A DNA stretch of 16,313 nucleotides from Candidatus Omnitrophota bacterium (GTDB lineage Bacteria > Omnitrophota > Gorgyraeia > Gorgyraeales > Gorgyraeaceae). The translations under genes were made by a program, and so were the position numbers. Shown here in pieces: positions 6,222 through 12,148 of the stretch. The number at the start of each line of letters is the position of its first letter. The first letter of the stretch is position 1. The stretch lies in the NCBI GenBank assembly GCA_018817035.1, contig JAHIUV010000198.1:1-16313 (forward strand). Direction: 5' to 3'. Under the pieces are notes generated by a model. It had not been told where the DNA came from. It saw nothing but the letters and a program-made list of their open reading frames with translations, and made no database searches.

Positions 6222-6635
6222 ATGTCAGAATTGATACGTTTTGGTATATCGCTTGAGAAAAAACTACTGGAGGATTTCGATAAGCTCATCAAGAGTAAGC
6301 AATATTCTAACCGTTCTGAGGCCATAAGGGATCTCATACGCGATAGCATGGTCAAAGAGGAGTGGAAGAAAGGCGTGGATGTTGCCGGAGCCATATCCCT
6401 GGTATATGACCATCATAAAAGGGAACTTCTGGATATGATAGTGGATATACAACATAATTATCAGGACATGATAGTCGCCAGTCAACACGTGCATATGGAC
6501 CATAATAATTGCCTTGAAGTGATAATAGTAAAAGGAAAGCCAGCCGGACTTAAAATGCTTTCGGATAAACTGCGCGCGGTTAAAGGTGTGAAGCATGTTT
6601 CAGTTGCTTTTACGACTCTTGGAAAAGAGTTTTGA
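6222..6635 (+). CDS. nikR: Nickel-responsive transcriptional regulator NikR
   Basis: 137 residues, the normal NikR length. The N-terminal ribbon-helix-helix DNA-binding domain (1-45) contains IRFGISLEKKLLEDFD and NRSEAIRDLIRD. The C-terminal ACT-like domain holds the nickel ligands: His in IQHNYQDM, then HVHMDHNNCLE, matching His76, His87, His89 and Cys95 of the E. coli protein. ATG 6222 is chosen because the family starts here, it follows the promoter, and the in-frame TTG upstream lies inside the -35 region. Known role: it binds DNA when loaded with nickel and represses uptake genes. It heads an operon with a porin and an ECF transporter, and the dyad in its promoter suggests it represses itself and the whole operon. 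Confidence 0.95.
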   Translation: MSELIRFGISLEKKLLEDFDKLIKSKQYSNRSEAIRDLIRDSMVKEEWKKGVDVAGAISLVYDHHKRELLDMIVDIQHNYQDMIVASQHVHMDHNNCLEVIIVKGKPAGLKMLSDKLRAVKGVKHVSVAFTTLGKEF

Positions 6636-6704
6636 TATATTTTTTTATCGTCCAGTAACACGAAAATAAAAAAAGTAGCAAAAGAAAAGGGAAGGAGGGG
6701 TGTT

Positions 6705-8033
6705 GTGAAAAAGGTTTTAGTTTTGATAGCGGCCGGAGTATTTGTACTTGGCCAGACGGCTTTTGCCGAGATCTCGAACGATGACCTGCTTAATGAGATC
6801 CGAAACCTTAGGCAGGAAATGAAAAAGCAGGAACAAAGGATCAGCGAATTGGAAGAACAATTGGCCGGAATGCCTAAAACAGTGGAATTGTCAGATATGA
6901 CCATAGAGGATTTTGACAAGCACCTTGATACGCATTTATTGCACAGGATAGGGGATTACCAGCTGCTCGGCGGCCTAAAAATGGGCGCAGGAAGTACCTT
7001 TATTATACAAGGGACTGATAATGCCAACGGCAGCAGCCTTTCTGATAAAGGAGAGGATGTTACTGATGCTTCGTATTCCATGTACCTGACTTTTGAAAAA
7101 GAGTTTGAGGATTATGGCAAGGTGTTCATGGGAATGGAGACCGGTGACGGCGCTGGCGTGGAGGATGAACTCCAGTTATTTTCGAACGTAAACAGGGATG
7201 CCGATGATTCGGATAATTCATTATGTGTCGCGGAAGCATGGCATGAACATTATTTTTCCGCGGTTCCGGCAGCGCTCAGGGCCGGCAAGATCGATCCAAC
7301 TGCTCTGATAGACAATAATGATTATGCCAATGACGAATGCTCTCAATTCCTGGGAAGAATGTTCAGGAATTCTCCTGTAATAGAGTTTCCCGATAATTCA
7401 GCGGGTTTGCGTTTAAATATAGAGCCCGTTGATATTATGGGCGTGAGCTTGCTTGTTATGGACGGAGATGGTGATTGGGAAGACGTAGCTGATGAGATAT
7501 TTTTTGCCGGCCAGCTGAATTTTAAACCTGGCCTATTTGACAGGAATGGTAATTACAGGTTGATTGGCTGGTTGAATGACAGGGATCATACTAAGTGGAA
7601 TGACTCGTCAAAGAATCAGGAAAAGGCTTATGGCATAGGCATCAGCCTTGACCAGGAATTGACGGATAATTTAGGAATGTTCGCCAGGTATGGCTGGCAG
7701 GATCCTGATGTGTATCTCAACGGTGAAGAATTTTCCCTGGAACAGGCGTGGAGCACGGGACTGCGGATCGCGGGAAGCGCATGGGGCAGGGAAGATGATA
7801 TTGTGGGTATAGCGGTGGGCCAGATAATGCCATCCGGTGAATATAAAAAATCTGATTCATCCAGGAGCGCAAAAGACGAAGGGCATTTTGAGGCGTATTA
7901 TAATTATAAAGTAAACGACCACCTTGTGCTTGCCCCGGATCTTCAGGTGATCTGGAATCCCTACGGCGACGACGCGTCCAACGGGAATAATACTATTACG
8001 GTCATGGGTTTGCGCGGGCAGTTGGATTTTTAA
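6705..8033 (+). CDS. OprB-type outer-membrane porin, probable nickel-uptake porin
   Basis: 442 residues. Signal peptide of about 21 residues (cleavage near TAFA-E), a short coiled coil (about 24-55, NEIRNLRQEMKKQEQRISEL), then a long beta-rich part ending in phenylalanine, the usual last residue for BAM insertion. The segments LRAGKIDPTALIDNNDYAND, QFLGRMFRNSP and NSAGLRLN match the OprB (carbohydrate-selective porin) family. The GTG start follows a strong AAGGAGGGG ribosome site. It lies 69 bases after nikR and before nikM, so the expected substrate here is Ni2+ or a nickel chelate, not sugar (inference). Predicted loops are rich in Asp and Glu, which would favour cations. Sugar transport cannot be excluded. 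Confidence 0.75.
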   Translation: MKKVLVLIAAGVFVLGQTAFAEISNDDLLNEIRNLRQEMKKQEQRISELEEQLAGMPKTVELSDMTIEDFDKHLDTHLLHRIGDYQLLGGLKMGAGSTFIIQGTDNANGSSLSDKGEDVTDASYSMYLTFEKEFEDYGKVFMGMETGDGAGVEDELQLFSNVNRDADDSDNSLCVAEAWHEHYFSAVPAALRAGKIDPTALIDNNDYANDECSQFLGRMFRNSPVIEFPDNSAGLRLNIEPVDIMGVSLLVMDGDGDWEDVADEIFFAGQLNFKPGLFDRNGNYRLIGWLNDRDHTKWNDSSKNQEKAYGIGISLDQELTDNLGMFARYGWQDPDVYLNGEEFSLEQAWSTGLRIAGSAWGREDDIVGIAVGQIMPSGEYKKSDSSRSAKDEGHFEAYYNYKVNDHLVLAPDLQVIWNPYGDDASNGNNTITVMGLRGQLDF

Positions 8034-8040
8034 CAAAAGT

Positions 8041-8068
8041 TGTCATTCCCGCTTTCGCGGGAATGACA
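8041..8068. repeat. Perfect inverted repeat (TCATTCCCGC family) inside the nickel operon
   Basis: TGTCATTCCCGC / GCGGGAATGACA forms a perfect 12-bp stem with a TTTC loop, in the 52-base gap between the porin and nikM genes. A shortened copy is at 11530-11553. It resembles the ATTCCC..GGGAAT repeats known in several bacteria (for example dRS3 of Neisseria). It has no T tract, so it is more likely an mRNA-stabilising or processing hairpin than a full terminator. Confidence 0.8.
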
Positions 8069-8085
8069 GAAAGTAGGAGGGAAGT

Positions 8086-8736
8086 ATGCATATACCTGAT
8101 GGGTTTTTAGCCGCTAATACATGGGTTCCTGCATGGATCGTTTCAATGGGAGGGCTCGGATATTGCATTAAGCGCGTATCTGTCTTTTTAAAAGATAAGA
8201 CGGTTCCTTTAATGGGAGTGATGGCTGCTTTTATATTTGCCGCCCAGATGCTTAATTTTCCGGTAGCGGCAGGAACATCCGGACATCTCTTAGGAGGTGT
8301 TTTGGCTGTGGTATTGTTAGGCCCTTATGCCGGAGCCATAGTTATCGCTGTTGTCCTGGCGGTACAATGCCTTGTGTTTCAGGATGGGGGGCTTACCGCT
8401 CTCGGAGCCAATATTTTCAATATGTCTTTTATCGGAGCGATGGGCGGTTACATAATTTATAATGTTATAAAAAATCTGATAGGAGGCAATAAAGGGATAA
8501 TTATAGGCACGGCAGCAGCGGCATGGGCCTCCGTGGTTTTGGCTTCCAGCGCTTGCGCCGTGGAATTAGCTGTTTCAGGCACATCTCCGCTGAGGATCGC
8601 GCTTCCGGCAATGGCATTGGTACATATGTTGATAGGCATAGGAGAAGCCTTTATTTCAGTCGTGGTGGTAAGTTTTGTTTTGAAAACAAGGCCTGACCTG
8701 ATATATAATAACGGAGAGGAGGCGGCGTATGAATAA
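8086..8736 (+). CDS. nikM: ECF transporter substrate-binding subunit NikM/CbiM
   Basis: 216 residues with about six or seven membrane segments. It begins with the invariant MHIPDGFL, in which His2 and the free N-terminus bind the metal, and carries the second ligand His67 in GTSGHLLGG, as in structurally known NikM. This S-component gives the ECF transporter its Ni2+ or Co2+ specificity in the inner membrane. Nickel is preferred over cobalt because nikR heads the operon and no cobalamin gene is near. AGGAGGGAAGT is the ribosome site. The 3' end overlaps the next gene by eight bases. Confidence 0.92.
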   Translation: MHIPDGFLAANTWVPAWIVSMGGLGYCIKRVSVFLKDKTVPLMGVMAAFIFAAQMLNFPVAAGTSGHLLGGVLAVVLLGPYAGAIVIAVVLAVQCLVFQDGGLTALGANIFNMSFIGAMGGYIIYNVIKNLIGGNKGIIIGTAAAAWASVVLASSACAVELAVSGTSPLRIALPAMALVHMLIGIGEAFISVVVVSFVLKTRPDLIYNNGEEAAYE

Positions 8737-9010
8737 GGGATATATTATCATATGGTTATCAGCGGCTTTGATACTGGCGTTTTTTATATCTCCTTTCGCG
8801 TCTTCTTCCCCTGACGGCCTGGAAAAAGTCGCTGAGGACAAGGGATTTTTGGAAAAAGGGGAGATAGTCCCTGTTTTTACGTCGCCTATTCCCGACTATA
8901 CATGGCCGGGCGTAGCTAATGAAGGAGCGGCAACAGGCATGGCAGGTATATTCGGCACGCTGATTGTATTCGGCCTTGCCTATGGCATAGGATCGGCGCT
9001 GAAAAAATAA
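8729..9010 (+). CDS. nikN: PDGLE-domain nickel transporter component (NikN type)
   Basis: 93 residues. Two membrane helices (about 5-23 and 70-88) enclose an extracytoplasmic segment with the signature SPDGLEKVAEDKGF (28-40) and SPIPDYTWPG. This is the small accessory protein found with, or fused to, NikM/CbiM in nickel and cobalt ECF systems and needed for metal loading. Its start lies inside the last codons of nikM, and nikQ begins two bases after its stop, so expression is coupled. Symbol chosen by context. Confidence 0.85.
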   Translation: MNKGYIIIWLSAALILAFFISPFASSSPDGLEKVAEDKGFLEKGEIVPVFTSPIPDYTWPGVANEGAATGMAGIFGTLIVFGLAYGIGSALKK

Positions 9011-9011
9011 A

Positions 9012-9656
9012 ATGAATCATTCTTATATAGACAAATACGCTGATCTGGACAGCCCTATACATAGGATACACCCAAGAATAAAAATAATATTGTTTTTCGG
9101 GCTCGTGTTGTGTGTAACGCTTACAGGCCGGACAGCGTATTTGTCTTTTGTTATATATGGGACGGTTTTATTCATTATAGCGGTTTTTTCAAAGATACCT
9201 CTCTTGGCTATATTTAAAAAGATACTGGCCGTGATCCCTTTTGTTGTTTTAATCGCGGTATTCATCCCTTTTTTCAATAAAGAGAACGGCTGGATAGTGT
9301 TTTCGAGCATAGTAATAAAAGCCTGTTTATCAATATTTTCCATGACGCTACTTACTTCCGTTACGAAGTTTACCAGCCTTTTGAAAGGCATTGAGGGTTT
9401 AAAGGTGCCTAAAATATTCATCATGATAATGTCTTTTATGTATAGGTATTTATTTTTGCTTATAGGCGAATTACAGAGGATGCAAAGAGCGAAAGAAAGT
9501 AGGACTTTATTGAAAACAAATAATCTAAATGTGATAAAAACCCTGTCGAATATCATAGGCGTGCTTTTTGTCCGTTCGTATGAACGGGCTGAAAGAGTAT
9601 ACCTCGCTATGTGTTCAAGGGGATTTGACGGGGAGATAAGGACGCTGGATGAATAG
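9012..9656 (+). CDS. nikQ: ECF transporter transmembrane T-component NikQ/CbiQ
   Basis: 214 residues with about five membrane segments (about 24-40, 42-60, 72-88, 95-115, 134-152). The C-terminal coupling helices that touch the ATPase carry the family Arg motifs, here QRAKESR (159-164) and CSRGFDG (201-207), the second close to the usual RARGFDG. It couples ATP hydrolysis by NikO to toppling of the NikM S-component. It is shorter than many CbiQ proteins but has all expected parts. It starts two bases after the NikN stop and overlaps nikO by eight bases if nikO starts at 9649. Confidence 0.9.
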   Translation: MNHSYIDKYADLDSPIHRIHPRIKIILFFGLVLCVTLTGRTAYLSFVIYGTVLFIIAVFSKIPLLAIFKKILAVIPFVVLIAVFIPFFNKENGWIVFSSIVIKACLSIFSMTLLTSVTKFTSLLKGIEGLKVPKIFIMIMSFMYRYLFLLIGELQRMQRAKESRTLLKTNNLNVIKTLSNIIGVLFVRSYERAERVYLAMCSRGFDGEIRTLDE

Positions 9657-10365
9657 GGATGAAAAGATGATAGAAATAAAAGACCTGTTTTATAAATATC
9701 CTGACGGCACGAATGCGCTGGAAGATGTAAATCTTGATGTGTGCAAGGGCGATTCTGTCGCTATACTCGGGCCGAATGGCGCAGGGAAGACAACTTTACT
9801 TTTGCATATGAACGGGATATTGAGCGGCCGCAGTGGTTTGGTAAATATATGCGGGCTGGCTGTTAATAAGGAGAACCTGCCTAAGGTCCGGGAAAAGGTG
9901 GGGCTCGTGTTCCAGGATCCCGACGACCAGCTTTTTATGCCTACGGTATTTGATGATGTGGCTTTTGGGCTTATCAATATGGGGCTGGAGCCTGATGAGA
10001 TCAGGCGGCGTGTAAGCGATGCCCTAAAATTAGTGGATATGGCGGATTATCCTGAAAGAACTTCCCATCACCTGAGTTATGGAGAGAAAAAAAGGATATC
10101 CCTGGCGACTGTACTGTGCATGGATCCTGAAATACTGGTCATGGATGAGCCTACAGGCAATCTTGACCCAAGGCACAGGAAAGAGTTTATATGTTTCTTA
10201 AAAGATACTGATATTACCAAAGTCATAGCAAGCCACGATATAGACATGGTCTTGTCGATATGTAATAAGGCGGCAGTATTCGATAAGGGCAGGATAGTAG
10301 CGTTTGATACCATGGATAAGATATTCGGTGATAAGGAATTATTGAAAAATTACGGACTGGATTAA
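9649..10365 (+). CDS. nikO: ECF transporter ATPase NikO/CbiO
   Basis: 238 residues, a complete ABC ATPase: Walker A GPNGAGKTT (41-49), Q-loop Gln89 in VFQDPDDQLF, signature LSYGEKKR (142-149, Tyr replacing the second Gly of LSGGQ as in many CbiO proteins), Walker B ILVMDE (162-167), and H-loop SHD (His196). It powers nickel uptake. The ATG at 9649 overlaps nikQ; an alternative ATG at 9667 gives the more typical MIEIKDLFYKYPDG and could be the true start. The stop codon at 10363-10365 lies in the left direct repeat of the MITE-like element that follows. Confidence 0.92.
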   Translation: MNRDEKMIEIKDLFYKYPDGTNALEDVNLDVCKGDSVAILGPNGAGKTTLLLHMNGILSGRSGLVNICGLAVNKENLPKVREKVGLVFQDPDDQLFMPTVFDDVAFGLINMGLEPDEIRRRVSDALKLVDMADYPERTSHHLSYGEKKRISLATVLCMDPEILVMDEPTGNLDPRHRKEFICFLKDTDITKVIASHDIDMVLSICNKAAVFDKGRIVAFDTMDKIFGDKELLKNYGLD

Positions 10366-10370
10366 TAATC

Positions 10371-10519
10371 GTAATCAGTGAGTTATCAGGGGAAGGTATA
10401 TCAATATTGTTCGAGCGAGCCGACAAATATTCTTCTCGACTACGCTCGAAGGATATTTGTCGGGGAGTCGAGAACCGTAAGGAGAAATCTTGTGTTTCCC
10501 CTGATAACTCACCGGTTAC
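10371..10519. mobile_element. MITE-like element filling the nikO-era gap
   Basis: A 149-base element. The 23-base terminal repeats at 10371-10393 (starting GTAATCAGTGAGTTATCA) and 10497-10519 (ending AACTCACCGGTTAC) match at 21 of 23 positions. The flanks TAATAATC (10363-10370) and TAATAACC (10520-10527) are direct repeats with one mismatch. The body holds a nested module at 10399-10475: CGACAAATAT (10421-10430) pairs with ATATTTGTCG (10453-10462) around an empty inner frame TTCTCGACTACGCTCGAA (10433-10450). It lies between two converging genes and may also end both transcripts. No ORF of its own. Confidence 0.75.
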
Positions 10520-11403
10520 TAATAACCGAGATTTTTCAGCGCGAAAGGGTCTTTGCGCCAGTTTTCATAGACTTTGACCCATAGGTCCAAAGAGATTTTT
10601 TTCCGCAGGAAATTTTCTATTTCTTTTTTTGATTCTTTGCTTATTTTTTTCAACATCCGCGCGTTCTTACCTATGATAATGCCTTTCTGGCTTTCCCTTT
10701 CCACGTATATGATCGCGCGTATATAATATGTGTCGTTGTTTTTTTGGTCTTTATCTTCTTTCATTTCCTCGACACTGACGGCTATGGAGTGAGGCACTTC
10801 CTGGTATGCCAGGCCGAGGACCTTTTCTCTCATTATCTCTTGTACAAAGAACTTCTCACTTTTGTCGCTCAGCTGGTCATCGGGGAATATAGGGTAGCCT
10901 TCCGGCAGGTATTCCAGGATGTTTTTAAATACTATATCAGTCCCGTCTTCTTTGGAAGCTGATATGGGTATGATTTCTTTGAATGCGTATTTTTGCGCGC
11001 GGTCGATAACAGGAAGGACCCGGCGCCTTTCTATTTTATCTACTTTATTTATTATCAGGAAACTGGTTTTATTGGGAGGCAGCTGCTCTAATATCCTTAT
11101 ATCTTCCTGCGTGATCCCGCTATACGCGTCGATGAGCATAAGTATGAGGTCAGCGTCCATAAAAGTAGAAGAGGCTTTGCGTACCATTGACTTGCCTAAC
11201 AGGGTCTTGGGCCTGTGCATGCCGGGCGTGTCTATAAAGACTACCTGAAAACCCTCCCCGGATATTATGCCTTGTATATTGTCCCGCGTGGTCTCGGGTT
11301 TTTGTGATACAATGCAGACCTTTTCTTTCACCAGGGCATTGAGGAGAGTAGACTTGCCGACATTAGGCCTTCCGATTATAGTGACTTTACCTGATTTGAA
11401 CAT
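10519..11403 (-). CDS. era: GTPase Era, ribosome assembly
   Basis: 294 residues, usual Era length. GTPase motifs: G1 GRPNVGKST (11-19), G2 around Thr in PETTRDN, G3 DTPG, G4 NKVD, G5 SASKEDG. The C-terminal KH domain carries GIIIGKNARMLKKI, which binds the 3' end of 16S rRNA. Known role: maturation of the 30S subunit and cell-cycle coupling; cytoplasmic and membrane-associated. It stands alone on the minus strand, converging on nikO. The final G of its TAG stop is the outermost base of the MITE-like element. It has no Shine-Dalgarno sequence, and a TATAAT lies six bases before ATG, suggesting a leaderless mRNA. Confidence 0.96.
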   Translation of the reverse strand: MFKSGKVTIIGRPNVGKSTLLNALVKEKVCIVSQKPETTRDNIQGIISGEGFQVVFIDTPGMHRPKTLLGKSMVRKASSTFMDADLILMLIDAYSGITQEDIRILEQLPPNKTSFLIINKVDKIERRRVLPVIDRAQKYAFKEIIPISASKEDGTDIVFKNILEYLPEGYPIFPDDQLSDKSEKFFVQEIMREKVLGLAYQEVPHSIAVSVEEMKEDKDQKNNDTYYIRAIIYVERESQKGIIIGKNARMLKKISKESKKEIENFLRKKISLDLWVKVYENWRKDPFALKNLGY

Positions 11404-11409
11404 AGGTGT

Positions 11410-11415
11410 ATTATA
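11410..11415 (-). promoter_or_regulatory. -10 box of era, apparently leaderless
   Basis: On the minus strand TATAAT ends six bases before the era ATG (11401-11403), so transcription would begin at or next to the start codon. No good -35 box is visible 16-18 bases upstream, only a T-rich stretch. No ribosome site is present. Confidence 0.5.
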
Positions 11416-11452
11416 TACTGGATCATGGTATAAAAAAAGAGATAAGTGTGGT

Positions 11453-11507
11453 AATAGGGGACGGAGCCCTATTTCCTTTAGGATAAAAACTGGTTAGTAC
11501 CCCTATT
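11453..11507. repeat. AATAGGG-type inverted repeats with alternative pairing
   Basis: AATAGGG (11453-11459) pairs with CCCTATT (11467-11473) around GACGGAG. AATAGGGG can instead pair with CCCCTATT at 11500-11507. It resembles REP-like sequences spread by RAYT transposases, but no such gene is in the window. Confidence 0.5.
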
Positions 11508-11529
11508 CCCCTTATAACGCTCTATATAG

Positions 11530-11553
11530 ATTCCCGCTTGCGCGGGAATGACA
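11530..11553. repeat. Shortened TCATTCCCGC-family inverted repeat
   Basis: ATTCCCGC / GCGGGAAT form an 8-bp stem with a TTGC loop. The right arm continues as GACA as in the complete copy at 8041-8068, but the left TGTC is replaced, so this copy has decayed or was cut at one side. Confidence 0.7.
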
Positions 11554-11555
11554 AA

Positions 11556-11650
11556 AGTCGAGAAGTTGATTTAGTTCTCGACTACGTCCGCGTTTGGCGG
11601 ACTTCGCTCGAACAATATTGATACGCCACCCCCATTGACTCACCGGTTAC
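11556..11650. repeat. Modular repeat with loaded palindrome, ending in a MITE-type TIR
   Basis: AGTCGAGAA (11556-11564) faces TTCTCGACTAC (11575-11585). The cargo hairpin GTCCGC / GCGGAC (11586-11602) follows, then CGCTCGAACAATATTGATA to 11623, and finally GACTCACCGGTTAC (to 11650), the same end as the elements at 6125-6146 and 10497-10519. No matching left end was found, so this is a partial or rearranged copy. The rest of the 316-base gap 11404-11719 holds the repeats above and a promoter. Confidence 0.7.
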
Positions 11651-11652
11651 GG

Positions 11653-11702
11653 TTACTCGCTATTTTTATTCCATTTATAATAATATTATGGTATCTTATA
11701 CT
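11653..11702 (+). promoter_or_regulatory. Promoter region of the EamA-nadE operon
   Basis: Two -10 candidates: TATAAT at 11676-11681 with TTACTC 17 bases upstream, and TATACT at 11697-11702 with TTATAA 16 bases upstream. The -35 boxes are poor, so which is used is uncertain. A good AGAAGGAG ribosome site follows before ATG 11720. Confidence 0.4.
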
Positions 11703-11719
11703 GTAACAGAAGGAGAAAC

Positions 11720-12139
11720 ATGAAGGCGTTTTATTTCGCGTTAATGACGGCTGTTGTCTGGGGGCTTGTGCCTGTTTTGGAAAAAATGGGCGTGGCGAGA
11801 GTCGCGCCTTTTACCGGGGTTTTTATACGTTCCTTCGGAGTAATAATAGGCGCATTTATCTTGGCAGCACTTAACCCTCAGGTCATAAAAACCGCTTTTA
11901 AAGCCGACATACGCACTATATTATTGCTGGTAGTCGGCGGGCTTATGGCGAGCATAGTGGGCCAATTGTTGTTCTACAACGCGCTTAAGACAGGCGAGGC
12001 GTCAAAAGTAGTCCCTATCGCCGGAATTTATCCGCTGGTGACTTTTTTAATAGGAATCCTTTTTTTGGGGGAAAGCGTTACTTTGGTAAAAATGGCAGGG
12101 GTAACCCTTATACTGGTCGGTTTATATCTATTGAGGTAG
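11720..12139 (+). CDS. EamA-family half-size transporter
   Basis: 139 residues with a single EamA repeat, half the usual ten-helix DMT transporter. Predicted membrane segments are about 3-20, 31-50, 66-87, 94-113 and 119-137. Family features are the N-terminal AVVWGLVPVLEKMGV, the central GLLFYNALKTGEASKVVPI type of sequence and the final EG-type LFLGESVTLVKMAG. Half-size members are thought to work as dimers, often antiparallel. Substrate unknown. It is the first gene of an apparent operon; the NAD synthetase start follows within 10-20 bases of its stop. Confidence 0.8.
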   Translation: MKAFYFALMTAVVWGLVPVLEKMGVARVAPFTGVFIRSFGVIIGAFILAALNPQVIKTAFKADIRTILLLVVGGLMASIVGQLLFYNALKTGEASKVVPIAGIYPLVTFLIGILFLGESVTLVKMAGVTLILVGLYLLR

Positions 12140-12148
12140 GCAAAAGCC

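Noticed and set aside
6482..6919. 145-codon antisense ORF over nikR and the porin start
   Set aside because: It covers two well supported genes and their ribosome site, with no start signal of its own.
9023..9556. 177-codon antisense ORF inside nikQ
   Set aside because: Shadow of the nikQ reading frame; no ribosome site and no family resemblance.
8086..10365. Cobalt (cobalamin) ECF transporter
   Set aside because: The proteins alone fit Co or Ni, but nikR and the operator point to nickel and there is no cobalamin gene in the window.
10223..10584. ORFs on both strands crossing the nikO-era gap
   Set aside because: They are made mostly of MITE palindrome sequence and the ends of nikO and era.
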